55,922 nucleotides of DNA from Pseudomonadota bacterium. GTDB taxonomy: Bacteria > Pseudomonadota > Gammaproteobacteria > Steroidobacterales > Steroidobacteraceae. Position 1 is the stretch's first letter, and the number at the start of each line of letters is the position of its first letter. A program made the translations under genes and the position numbers. The DNA lies in contig JAKAZL010000007.1 in NCBI GenBank assembly GCA_021815925.1, positions 1 to 55,922 of the forward strand, in the 5' to 3' direction. The notes beneath the pieces were generated by a model. It worked only from the letters and a program-made list of their open reading frames with translations, made no database searches and was not told where the DNA came from. Below are positions 48,325-55,922 of this stretch, in pieces.

Positions 48325-50195
48325 GAGTGCTCCCCGCGGCGCCAGGGCGCGCCGCGCCGGCGGCGGCGCAGCGCGGCGCCGGCGAGCGCCGCCAGCGCGA
48401 ATACGGCCGGCATGACGATGATGTTGATGACCTTCAGCTTGGTGCCGAGCGCATCGATGCTGCGCGCCAGGCCGGCCTGCACGGCGCGCAAGCGCTTGCG
48501 GATCGTGAGTCGCTCAGCCTCGAAGTGCTGCAGCTCCTGCTCCTGCGCCGGGGTGAGGATGAGCGTGGAGGTATTGTTGCGCCGGGTCTGCAGCAGCGTC
48601 AGCTGCTGTTCGGTCTGGTGCAGCTCCTTCTGCAGCCGCTGCTGCTCGGCGCGGTAGCGCGTCTCGGCGGCGTGGCGCAGCGCCTCGACCCGCGTGAACG
48701 GGCGGGTGAAGCCGGCCTTGGCCCGTACGCTGATCAGATCGTTGCTGCCGGCGAGATTGTCGAGCGCGTTCAGCAGCAGATTGCCGTTGCCGGCCCAGGC
48801 CTGCTCGAGCGGCTGGCCGAACAGGTCAAGGCGACGCACCCAGAGGAAGTCGGCGAGCATGTCCGAGTCGGCGAACACCAGCAGGTTCAGCGGTCGGGTG
48901 GCGCTGCGCAGCACCGCCGCGCCGGCCGGCAGCTTCACGCCCGCGGGGGGACCGTCCGGGAAGGCGCTTCTGACCTTGCCTGCGACGCGCGCGCCGAAGA
49001 CATAGCGTTGCCCGGTCGACTTGAAGCCGTTCAGCAGGCTCGAGGCGTCCGGCAGGCTCGCTGCGAGCGGAGCGGCCACCGGCTCGGCCTCAGGACTGCT
49101 CCAGAGCAGCGGCCGGAAGCTCGTGCCGGCGCCGGCGATGGCGCTGAGCGAACCGGCCGTGTCGAGGTTGATGCTCGAGAGGCCGGCTGTGATCACATCG
49201 TGCTGCGATATCTGCGCCTGGCCGAGGCCGACGATGAGCGGGTCGAGGCTCGCCGCTCCGCCGGGTCCGGCCACGTTGAGCGCGAGGGAGCGGTCGGCGA
49301 TGACCTGGCCGGGGTCGTAGCGCACGCCCCAGGAGGCCAGCAGCTGCGCCATGCCCGTGCCGCCCGGCTGGGGGCCTGCTCCGGGCGTGGCGGCCGTCTC
49401 GGCCAGCGGATCGACGAAGGCGATGATGTGTCCGCCGGCGAGCGCGTACTGGTCGATGGCGAAGCGGGTGGCGGCCGAGAGGTTGCGCGGATCGACCAGC
49501 ACGAGCACGCGGGTGTCGCTCGGAATGACTGCCGCGTCCGGCGCCAGCGCGTGCAGATCATACAGCTGCGCGGCCTGGCGGTAGGCCAGCCAGGGCTGGC
49601 GCATCTGGCCGCTCTGCGGGTTGAATCCGCCGCTCATCGGCAGGCCCGAGTACCACTCGACGCGCGGCTTGCTCGGGTGCGCCAGGCGATAGATCAGCTT
49701 GGCGATGTCGTACTCGAGGAAGCGCTGCTTCTGCGGGTTGAAGAACGCAATGGCCTGGTGGCCGTTGGTGGAGTTGGTGCCGGCGAGGCCGAAGTAGAAC
49801 TTGCTGCCGGCATCATTCATCGGCGTGCCGCTCACCCCGAGGGCGGCGGCCCGGTCCTCCTCGACGGAGAACGGGCGCGGGTCGATGATGTGCAGGCGGA
49901 TCTTGCCGTCGGCTTGCGAGGAGATCTCGCGCAGAAAGTTCTCGACGTGATCGCCGTAGGCGCGCAGCTGCGGGACGCGCTCGGCGGTCTTGCGCGAGTA
50001 GAAGAAGTACAGGTCGATCGGCTCTGGAATGCCTTTGAGGATGCGTCGCGTGCCGCGCGAGAGCGTGTACAGGTGGTGCTGCGTCAGGTCGACCTGCCAG
50101 CCGGCCAGCGCGTAGTTGAAGATGATGGTCAGTCCGATGAGCAGCAGCGCGAGCGCACCCACCGAGCCCCAGCCGAGAGTCGAGCGTTTCATCAT
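48321..50195 (-). CDS. GldG-like auxiliary component of an ABC transporter
   Basis: This 624-residue membrane protein has an N-terminal helix (GALALLLIGLTIIFNYALA), a large periplasmic GldG/ABC_transp_aux domain starting WQVDLTQHHLYTLSRGTRRILKGI, a coiled coil at about 520-590 rich in Gln, Glu and Arg, and a C-terminal helix with a basic tail. In Bacteroidetes GldG belongs to the gliding Gld complex; in proteobacteria homologues occur with an ABC ATPase and permease and their substrate is unknown. It starts 10 bases after the permease stop; ATG 50192 is an equal alternative start. Confidence 0.85.
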   Translation of the reverse strand: MMKRSTLGWGSVGALALLLIGLTIIFNYALAGWQVDLTQHHLYTLSRGTRRILKGIPEPIDLYFFYSRKTAERVPQLRAYGDHVENFLREISSQADGKIRLHIIDPRPFSVEEDRAAALGVSGTPMNDAGSKFYFGLAGTNSTNGHQAIAFFNPQKQRFLEYDIAKLIYRLAHPSKPRVEWYSGLPMSGGFNPQSGQMRQPWLAYRQAAQLYDLHALAPDAAVIPSDTRVLVLVDPRNLSAATRFAIDQYALAGGHIIAFVDPLAETAATPGAGPQPGGTGMAQLLASWGVRYDPGQVIADRSLALNVAGPGGAASLDPLIVGLGQAQISQHDVITAGLSSINLDTAGSLSAIAGAGTSFRPLLWSSPEAEPVAAPLAASLPDASSLLNGFKSTGQRYVFGARVAGKVRSAFPDGPPAGVKLPAGAAVLRSATRPLNLLVFADSDMLADFLWVRRLDLFGQPLEQAWAGNGNLLLNALDNLAGSNDLISVRAKAGFTRPFTRVEALRHAAETRYRAEQQRLQKELHQTEQQLTLLQTRRNNTSTLILTPAQEQELQHFEAERLTIRKRLRAVQAGLARSIDALGTKLKVINIIVMPAVFALAALAGAALRRRRRGAPWRRGEHS

Positions 50196-50204
50196 GGCGC
50201 GCTC

Positions 50205-50939
50205 CTAGTCCGCTTTGCGCAGATCGACCGCCACGGTGGTCGTGAACAGGAAGAAGGCGATCAGCATGGCGAAGTACAACACGTCGCGCGCTTCGAGCAC
50301 GCCGCGGGTGATCGACTGGAAGTGCGTCAGCAGCGACAGCGAGGCAACCGCCTCGATCAGCGTTTCCGGGGCCCAGCCGCGGAAGGCATCGAGCACCATC
50401 GGGTATCCGGCGAGCAGTAGCACGAAGCAGGCGACCACCCCGAGGATGAAGGCCACCACCTGGTTGCGCGTCAGCGCCGACATGCACGAGCCGATGGCGA
50501 GGAAGCCGCCGGCGAGCAGCAGGCTGCCCAGATAGGAAGCGAAGATGACGCCGTTGTCCGGGTGGCCGAGATAGTTGACGGTGATCCAGATCGGGAAGGT
50601 GAGCACCAGGGCGAGGGCGGTGAACAGCCAGGCGGCCAGGAACTTGCCGAGCACCGCCTCGTAGGGCCGTACCGGCAGCGTCATCAGCAGCTCGATGCTG
50701 CCGGATTTGCGCTCCTCGGCCCACAGCTTCATGGTCACGGCCGGGATCAGGAACAGGTACAGCCACGGATGGAACATGAAGAACGGGCGCAGGTCGGCCT
50801 GGCCGCGCTGGTAGAAGCCGCCGACGTAGAAGGTGAAGGCGTTGGCCAGTACCAGGAAGATGAGAATGAATACGTAGGCGAGCGGCGTCGCGAAATAACT
50901 CGCGAGTTCGCGGCGCAGGATCAGTGCCACGTTGCGCAT
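50205..50939 (-). CDS. ABC transporter permease (GldF/ABC-2 type)
   Basis: This 244-residue membrane protein has about six helices, beginning MRNVALILRRELASYFATPLAYVFILIF. It carries the conserved AEERKSGSIELLMTLPVRPYEAVLGKFLA loop that contacts the ATPase in ABC-2 permeases, and ends in VAVDLRKAD. It is the transmembrane unit for the ATPase at 50960-51883. ATG 50939 is preferred; an in-frame start at 50954 adds only five residues. The substrate is unknown. Confidence 0.9.
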   Translation of the reverse strand: MRNVALILRRELASYFATPLAYVFILIFLVLANAFTFYVGGFYQRGQADLRPFFMFHPWLYLFLIPAVTMKLWAEERKSGSIELLMTLPVRPYEAVLGKFLAAWLFTALALVLTFPIWITVNYLGHPDNGVIFASYLGSLLLAGGFLAIGSCMSALTRNQVVAFILGVVACFVLLLAGYPMVLDAFRGWAPETLIEAVASLSLLTHFQSITRGVLEARDVLYFAMLIAFFLFTTTVAVDLRKAD

Positions 50940-50959
50940 GGGTCCCCCAGACAATCCCG

Positions 50960-51883
50960 TCAGGCGGTGATGGTGCGAAACACTTCGTCGAGACGGCCGG
51001 ACTCCAGGTGCAGCTCTTTTAGCTGCAGTCCCTGGCCGGCCGCGAGCGCCGCGATGTCCTGCAGGATCATCGCGCCGGCGCGGGGCAGGGCCGTCACGCG
51101 CGCCTCGCGCTCACTCACCTCGACCGCCGCTACCGCCGGCAGTGCCGCGACCGCCGCACGCGCGGCCTCGAGCTGCTCGGACCGTGCAAGCTGCAGCGAC
51201 ACCGCGTTGTGATAGCGCGAGCGGCTGGTCAGCTGCAGGGGCGTGTCGTCCGCGACGATGCGGCCGCGGGCGATGATAATGGCGCGAGTGCAGACGGCTG
51301 CGACCTCCTCGAGAATGTGCGTGGAGATCACGATGATTTTCTCCCGCGCCATCTCCTCGATGAGGCTGCGCACCTCGTGCTTCTGGTTCGGATCGAGCCC
51401 GTCGGTCGGCTCATCGAGAATGAGCACCGGCGGATCGTGCAGCAGCGCCTGGGCAAGACCGACGCGCCGGCGAAAGCCCTTGGAGAGCGTCTCGATGGGC
51501 TGGTCGAGCACGGTCTCGAGCTGCAGCCGCTCGGTGACGTACTCGAGCCGGGCGCGCTTGTGCCCCGCCGGCAGGCGGCGCAGCTCGGCGATGAACTCGA
51601 GGAAGGCGCCGACGCGCATCTCGCCGTAGCTCGGCGCGCCCTCGGGCAGGTAGCCGAGGCTCTGACGGGCCGCGAGCGGCTCGCTCTGCACGTCGTGGCC
51701 GCAGATGCTCGCCCGCCCCGAGGTGGGGGCGAGGAAGCCGGCCAGCATCCGCATGGTGGTCGTCTTGCCCGCGCCGTTGGGCCCGAGAAATCCGAGCACC
51801 TCGCCGGGGCGGACTTCGAACGTGACGTCCTCGACGGCCGTCACCGCCGGGTAGCGCTTGCACAGGCGATCAGTCCGGATCAT
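50960..51883 (-). CDS. ABC transporter ATP-binding protein (GldA-like)
   Basis: This 307-residue ATPase has Walker A GPNGAGKTTT, Q-loop YLPEGAPSYGEM, signature LSKGFRRRVGLAQAL, Walker B VLILDEPTDGLDP and the H-loop STH. LSKGFRRR instead of LSGGQ is a known form among CcmA/DrrA-type exporters. A C-terminal extension of about 80 residues follows the ATPase core, as in GldA. It heads the operon ATPase-permease-GldG-DUF4340. Start ATG 51883 gives MIRTDRLCKRYPAVTAVEDV, the normal N-terminus. Confidence 0.93.
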   Translation of the reverse strand: MIRTDRLCKRYPAVTAVEDVTFEVRPGEVLGFLGPNGAGKTTTMRMLAGFLAPTSGRASICGHDVQSEPLAARQSLGYLPEGAPSYGEMRVGAFLEFIAELRRLPAGHKRARLEYVTERLQLETVLDQPIETLSKGFRRRVGLAQALLHDPPVLILDEPTDGLDPNQKHEVRSLIEEMAREKIIVISTHILEEVAAVCTRAIIIARGRIVADDTPLQLTSRSRYHNAVSLQLARSEQLEAARAAVAALPAVAAVEVSEREARVTALPRAGAMILQDIAALAAGQGLQLKELHLESGRLDEVFRTITA

Positions 51884-51938
51884 GGTGCCTCCTTCTCCGG
51901 CTGCCATAGAGTTGCCCCGCTGCGGGAAAGTTCCCGCC

Positions 51939-52541
51939 TCAGCCGGCGGGCCGTCGACCCCGGTTGGCGCGCGCGCGCCAGTAGAGCAGCATGACCGCCC
52001 CGCCGAGCATGCCGCCGAGGTGCGCGAAGTGCCCGATCCCCGGCTCGGTGCCGGTGACGCCGAAGAACAGCTCGAGCACGCCGTACAGCGAGACGAACAG
52101 CCACGCCGGCATCGGGATCGGTGGCAGCAGCAGCAGCAGCTGCGCGCGCGGGAAAAGCATGGCGAAGGCGAGCAGCACGCCGAACACCCCGCCCGAGGCA
52201 CCGATGGTCGGTTCGCTCTTGCCGGTGGCATGCAGGACGGCGATCTCCGTCAGCGCCGCGGTGATCACGCAGACGAAGTAATAGGCGAGGAAGCGCCGCG
52301 GGCCCCAGGTGCGCTCGAGTGCCGGGGCGAACACGAACAAGCCGAACATGTTGCCGAAGATGTGCCACCACCCGCCGTGCAGGAAGGCATAGGTGATGAG
52401 CTGCCAGAGATGAAAATGAGCCCCGAGCGGCCAGAGCGCGAAGCGCAGGACGAGCGCGGGGGGCGTGATCTGCTCGAGCAGGAAGATCACGACGTTGGCC
52501 AGGATGAGGCCGAAGACGGCCGGAGTCAGTGAGCGAAACAT
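51939..52541 (-). CDS. Rhomboid family intramembrane serine protease
   Basis: This is a 200-residue membrane protein with six predicted helices. The catalytic Ser is in GASGGVFG and the catalytic His in HFAHLGGMLGG; HGGWWHIFGNMFGLFVF is the conserved helix-2 segment. It would cleave membrane proteins within the bilayer; no substrate is suggested by its neighbours. It lies upstream of the ABC operon on the same strand, with 55 bases between. Confidence 0.93.
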   Translation of the reverse strand: MFRSLTPAVFGLILANVVIFLLEQITPPALVLRFALWPLGAHFHLWQLITYAFLHGGWWHIFGNMFGLFVFAPALERTWGPRRFLAYYFVCVITAALTEIAVLHATGKSEPTIGASGGVFGVLLAFAMLFPRAQLLLLLPPIPMPAWLFVSLYGVLELFFGVTGTEPGIGHFAHLGGMLGGAVMLLYWRARANRGRRPAG

Positions 52542-52586
52542 CCACGCAGTGTACGCGCCGGCGCGGCGGCGTGGTGCGAAAGCGCA

Positions 52587-53423
52587 CTAGGGCGCGAGTT
52601 GGGCGCCGAGCCGCTCGGCCGCCGCGCGCAGCGCCGGCAGCGTCGTCTCAAGCAACTCGCGCCGCGACAGGCGCGAGGCCTGCGCGCTCACGTTCATGGC
52701 CGCGACCGTGACGCCGACCACGTTGCGCACCGGGACCGCGATCGAACGCAGGCCAATTTCCAGTTCCTGATCGTTCAGGGCAAAGTCCTGCGCGCGCACC
52801 TGCGCGAGGATCTCGAGCAGCGCCTCGCGCGAGGTGACGGTAAAGCGCGTGTGGGCGTGCAGCGCGCTGCGCTCAAGCGCAGCGGCCGCCTCCTGCGGCG
52901 GCAGGCCGGCGAGCAGCACGCGTCCGAGCGCTGTGCAGTAGGCCTCGAGCCGGCTGCCCACCCCGAGTGTGACCGACATGATGCGCGGTGTTGCCGCGCG
53001 CGCCACATAAACCACGACTCCCTCGTCGAGCACTGCGACCGTGGTCGCCTCGCCGGTCTGCTCGCTGAGCGCCTGCAGCACCGGCTGCGCCGCGCCGGCC
53101 AGTGGGGCGGTGGACAGGTAGGCGTAGCCGAGGCTGAGGACCCGTGGCTGCAGGAAGAACGCACGTCCGTCGGTGGCGGCATAGCCGAGCTCGCACAGCG
53201 TGTACAGGCAGCGGCGCACGACCGCGCGGGTCAGTCCCGTGGCCCGGCTCGCCTCGGCGATGGTTAGGCGCCGGTTCAGCCCGGCGAAGGCCCGGATCAC
53301 GTGCAGGCCGCGTGCCAGGGAGGTCATGAAGTCCGGGTCGCCGGCGCGAAACAGCGGGTCGCGTGCGTCGCTCAGCGCGCGGGCTGCGCGGGATGCTCGG
53401 GTTGGAGGAGGGGGCTGCGGCAC
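52587..53423 (-). CDS. IclR-family transcriptional regulator (PcaR/PcaU/PobR-like)
   Basis: This 278-residue regulator has an N-terminal winged helix (TIAEASRATGLTRAVVRRCLYTL, about 53-75) preceded by the DPDFMTSLARGLHVIRAF lead typical of the Pca/Pob regulators of aromatic catabolism. The C-terminal IclR effector domain includes YCTALGRVLLAGLP and NDQELEIGLRSIAVPV. The likely effector is a beta-ketoadipate-pathway aromatic, but no such genes are in the window. The start is GTG at 53423. No target operator is visible nearby. Confidence 0.9.
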   Translation of the reverse strand: MPQPPPPTRASRAARALSDARDPLFRAGDPDFMTSLARGLHVIRAFAGLNRRLTIAEASRATGLTRAVVRRCLYTLCELGYAATDGRAFFLQPRVLSLGYAYLSTAPLAGAAQPVLQALSEQTGEATTVAVLDEGVVVYVARAATPRIMSVTLGVGSRLEAYCTALGRVLLAGLPPQEAAAALERSALHAHTRFTVTSREALLEILAQVRAQDFALNDQELEIGLRSIAVPVRNVVGVTVAAMNVSAQASRLSRRELLETTLPALRAAAERLGAQLAP

Positions 53424-53494
53424 GATGGGGACACGCCCGGTGGGGCGTCGATCCTACCGCGCAGCGCTGCAACGCGCGAGCGCCCGGGTGCGCT

Positions 53495-54217
53495 TCACGC
53501 GCCGCCGAGACTGGCCTCGATACTGCGCCAGAGTACCGACTTCAGCACCGTCAGGCGCTCGGCGTCGAAGTCCGGCCAGCCGAGCGTCGAGAGCATCAGC
53601 AGGCGCGAGCGGCGCACCAGCGTCGCCTGGCCGATGATGGCCACCGCGCGAATCTGTGCCTCCGGGCCGGCGTGGGTCTGTCCGAGCAGCCGCGCGATGA
53701 GCTCGGTGAGCAGCTGCAGCAGCCGACCGGAGATCAGCTGTTGGATGGCCTCGAACGCCTCGCTCTGCTCGTTCTGCGCGCGCGCGAAGAACAGCGCCCA
53801 GCTCTCCGGTCGATCGGTGGCGAGCGCCTCGATCAGCGGCTCGATCACGCTGCGCAGCAGTTGCAGCAGCTGCTCGCGCCCGAGCGCGCCGGCGTCGAGC
53901 GCCGCGCGGGCGCGCTCGGCCGGTGGACCGAGCCGTCCGCGCACGTCAGCGGTGATGTACTCGATGCAGGCCTGGTGCAGTCCGTGCTTGCCGCCGAAGT
54001 AGTACTGCAGGGCCGGCAGGCTGACGCGGGCGCGCTGCGCGATGGCGCGGGTCGAGGCGCCCTGGAAGCCGCGCTGGGCGAACAGCGTGATCGCGGTCTC
54101 CAGGATGCGCCGGCGCGTGTCGTGGCCGCAGGCGTAGCGGCGCGGGCTGGCGCGCCGCCGCGCCGCCGTACGGGCCGGCGTGCCGAGGGTGCGCGGGGTG
54201 CGGGAAGGGTTCGCCAT
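53495..54217 (-). CDS. TetR-family transcriptional regulator, CecR (YbiH)-like
   Basis: This 240-residue repressor has a basic N-terminal arm and a TetR helix-turn-helix (RRRILETAITLFAQRGFQGA through RVSLPALQYYFGGKHGL) at about 33-85. The YYFGGK ending resembles E. coli CecR. The C-terminal half is a helical ligand and dimer domain. It is divergent from the YbhG-like gene, the same layout as cecR-ybhG in E. coli, so it probably represses the efflux operon and itself through the palindrome in the shared spacer. Confidence 0.88.
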   Translation of the reverse strand: MANPSRTPRTLGTPARTAARRRASPRRYACGHDTRRRILETAITLFAQRGFQGASTRAIAQRARVSLPALQYYFGGKHGLHQACIEYITADVRGRLGPPAERARAALDAGALGREQLLQLLRSVIEPLIEALATDRPESWALFFARAQNEQSEAFEAIQQLISGRLLQLLTELIARLLGQTHAGPEAQIRAVAIIGQATLVRRSRLLMLSTLGWPDFDAERLTVLKSVLWRSIEASLGGA

Positions 54218-54273
54218 GTCGAGTGCGTCGGTTCGCGGCCGGCTCCCGGTTCGGAGAACATAAATAATATCAG

Positions 54274-54301
54274 TTGACAGAAAAGTATCAAGCGATAGAA
54301 A
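54274..54301 (+). promoter_or_regulatory. Candidate promoter and TetR-type operator for the efflux operon
   Basis: TTGACA (54274-54279) is a perfect -35, and TAGAAA (54296-54301) a 4-of-6 -10 at a 16-base spacing. TTGACA and TATCAA (54286-54291) are inverted half-sites separated by six bases, an 18-bp imperfect palindrome overlapping the -35. It sits in an unusually A+T-rich patch of the divergent regulator/transporter spacer, as expected of an operator. Confidence 0.5.
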
Positions 54302-54332
54302 ATTTGCCGACTCACAGTGAAGGAGTGCGGCC

Positions 54333-55388
54333 GTGACCGAGTCTTCCCCGCAGCCCGCCGCGACGCAGCCGGGTGCTCGCCGACGGCGCGTACGCGCTCT
54401 GGCGCTGCTCGCCGGTGTGATCGGTGCGGCGGTCGTCCTCGGCTGGTGGTACGGGCATCGCAACGGGGCGAGTGCGGACATCGTGCTGTACGGCAACGTC
54501 GATCTGCGCGAGGTCGACCTGGCATTCAACGACAGCGGACGGATCGCGAGCATCGCGGTCGATGAGGGGGATCGCGTGCGCGCCGGCGAAGTGGTGGCGC
54601 GGCTCGATACCAGCCGGCTGCGTCCGATGCTCGCGCAGGCGCTGGCCCAGGCGGCCGCCGAGCGCGCCGTGCTCGCGCGGCTGCAGCACGGCAGCCGGCC
54701 GCAGGAGATCGCCCAGGCGCGCGCCAACCTGCTGCTCGCACGCGCGCAGCAACAACAGGCGCTCGCGCAGTACGCGCGCGTTGCCAACGTGTTTCGCCGC
54801 TCGGGCGGACGGGCGGTGAGTCGGCAGGACCTCACCGACACGCACGCTGCCGCAGCGGTGGCCGCGGCGCGCACCCGCGTGGCGCGCGAGGCGCTGCGGC
54901 TGGCCGTACTGGGTCCGCGCCGCGAGGACATTGCACAGGCCGCCGCGCTGCTGGCCGCCGACCACGCACAGGTGGCTCTGCTGCGTCAGGAACTCGCCGA
55001 CGCCGTGCTGCGCGCGCCGCTTCCCGCCGTGGTGCGCACACGGGTCGCGCAGCCGGGGGACATGACCTCCCCGCAGCAGACCGTCCTGACGCTGGCGATC
55101 ACCAGCCCGAAATGGGTGCGCGCCTACATCCCGGAGTCCGATCTGGGCCGTGTGCGCCCGGGAATGCAGGCCAGCGTCGCGGTCGATGCCTTCGCGCACC
55201 GGCGCTTCCCCGGCTGGGTCGGGTTCATTTCCTCCGAGGCCGAATTCACGCCGAAGACCATCGAGACTCCGGACCTGCGTACCAGCCTGGTGTACGAGAT
55301 CCGCGTGTACGTCAAGGATCCGCACGATGATCTGCGTCTCGGCATGCCCGCGACGGTGTATCTGACCCCCGGCGGGACGCACCCGTGA
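54333..55388 (+). CDS. HlyD/YbhG-like periplasmic adaptor of an ABC efflux system
   Basis: This 351-residue membrane fusion protein has an N-terminal anchor (ALALLAGVIGAAVVLGWWYG), a lipoyl-like half-motif (GNVDLREVDLAFNDSGRI), a long coiled coil from about 85 to 215 with repeated Ala/Gln/Arg heptads, and the second lipoyl/beta-barrel part (RAPLPAVVRTRVAQPGDM). E. coli YbhG is the closest known layout, linking YbhFSR to efflux of drugs such as chloramphenicol and cefoperazone. The start is GTG at 54333, with AAGGAG seven bases upstream. Its stop overlaps the ATPase start by GTGA (55385-55388). Confidence 0.9.
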   Translation: MTESSPQPAATQPGARRRRVRALALLAGVIGAAVVLGWWYGHRNGASADIVLYGNVDLREVDLAFNDSGRIASIAVDEGDRVRAGEVVARLDTSRLRPMLAQALAQAAAERAVLARLQHGSRPQEIAQARANLLLARAQQQQALAQYARVANVFRRSGGRAVSRQDLTDTHAAAAVAAARTRVAREALRLAVLGPRREDIAQAAALLAADHAQVALLRQELADAVLRAPLPAVVRTRVAQPGDMTSPQQTVLTLAITSPKWVRAYIPESDLGRVRPGMQASVAVDAFAHRRFPGWVGFISSEAEFTPKTIETPDLRTSLVYEIRVYVKDPHDDLRLGMPATVYLTPGGTHP

Positions 55389-55922
55389 ACGCCCCGGCGG
55401 CAGCGGTGCTCGAGTGCCGGGAGGTGTACAAATCCTTCGGCCCGCGCGCCCCGGCACTCTCGGGCGTGTCGCTCAGCGTGCCCGCCGGGCAGCTGACCGC
55501 GCTCATCGGCCCGGACGGAGCCGGCAAGACCACACTGATCCGCCTCATCTGCGGACTGCTCGGCGCTGAGCGCGGCACGCTGCGCGTGCTCGGGTTCGAT
55601 CCGGCGCGCGAGGCGCAGCGGATCCAGGAGCAGGTGAGCTACATGCCGCAGAAGTTCGGCCTGTACGAGGACCTGACGGTGCGCGAGAACCTCGACCTGT
55701 ACGCCGATCTGCACGGCGTCACGAGCGCCGAGCGCGCGCAGCGCTATCCGCAGCTGCTGCACATGACGGACCTCGCGCGCTTCGAGACACGCCTCGCCGG
55801 GCGGCTCTCGGGTGGCATGAAGCAAAAGCTCGGCCTCGCCTGCACGCTGGTGCGCCCGCCGCAGCTGCTGGTGCTCGATGAGCCCACCGTCGGCGTCGAT
55901 CCGCTCTCGCGGCGCGAGCTCT
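55385..55922 (+). CDS. ABC transporter ATP-binding protein, YbhF-like (partial at window end)
   Basis: The visible 179 codons from GTG 55385 form an ABC ATPase: Walker A GPDGAGKTT, Q-loop YMPQKFGLYEDLTVREN, signature LSGGMKQKLGLA and Walker B LLVLDEPTVGVDP. The reading frame runs off the window edge. E. coli YbhF is a tandem-ATPase protein; whether a second domain follows cannot be seen here. It is coupled to the adaptor gene by GTGA and completes the regulator-adaptor-ATPase order of the CecR/YbhGF system. Confidence 0.92.
   Translation, partial: MNAPAAAVLECREVYKSFGPRAPALSGVSLSVPAGQLTALIGPDGAGKTTLIRLICGLLGAERGTLRVLGFDPAREAQRIQEQVSYMPQKFGLYEDLTVRENLDLYADLHGVTSAERAQRYPQLLHMTDLARFETRLAGRLSGGMKQKLGLACTLVRPPQLLVLDEPTVGVDPLSRREL

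Noticed and set aside
48327-50420. Plus-strand frame of about 697 codons opposite the GldG-like gene
   Set aside because: Antisense shadow without recognisable motifs; the minus-strand gene has coherent domains and membrane segments.

Overview
The window is G+C-rich chromosomal DNA packed with housekeeping genes on both strands. Gene content and order point to a gammaproteobacterium: grxD/rnt, purM-purN-DUF3108 facing DUF2066/hda, pepA-holC-valS divergent from lptF-lptG, dcd next to mrp, proS/pssA and rimI-prfC. The metG-rnfB-nth-DUF1841 run and the pyruvate dehydrogenase operon with a lipoyl-bearing E3 suggest the Xanthomonadales/Nevskiales/Steroidobacterales side, but that placement is an inference. 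I see no tRNA, rRNA, transposase, integrase or CRISPR array.

Layout. 1-117: end of a carrier-protein domain, probably the tail of a polyketide or non-ribosomal synthetase. 126-5144: nadC, DUF1289 protein, grxD, and a coupled M17 peptidase-pyrC-rnt operon. 5145-10926: pyruvate dehydrogenase E1-E2-E3. 10939-16096: paaK-like ligase, DUF1841, nth, RnfB-like ferredoxin, metG. 16144-21019: two PilT-family retraction ATPases and a HEAT-repeat/Ser-Thr kinase fusion. 21247-24304: mrp and a dCTP deaminase gene split by an intein. 24321-30210: purM-purN-DUF3108 divergent from DUF2066, a CDP-alcohol phosphotransferase and hda; then wrbA-like and acylphosphatase. 30207-36308: lytic transglycosylase, proS, pssA, uracil-DNA glycosylase, rimI, prfC. 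36676-40138: a coupled operon of sulfotransferase, HpnL-like membrane protein and outer-membrane barrel protein. 40126-47273: valS, holC, pepA, lptF, lptG. 47281-51883: a Gld-like ABC exporter with DUF4340 partner. 51939-54217: rhomboid protease, IclR and TetR regulators. 54333-end: YbhG/YbhF-like efflux system cut by the window edge.

The most striking feature is the dcd gene. A 410-residue intein with both splicing blocks and two LAGLIDADG-type motifs sits exactly before the Ser of the active-site STYARCG segment. Removing it leaves a normal 188-residue dCTP deaminase. Its base composition is lower in G+C than its surroundings. Other items worth following are the HEAT-kinase beside the two pilus retraction ATPases, and the sulfotransferase-flippase-barrel operon, which looks like a small pathway for making and moving a sulfated lipid or glycan. 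Positions, start codons and motifs were read by hand. Function names rest on recognised family signatures, not on database searches.
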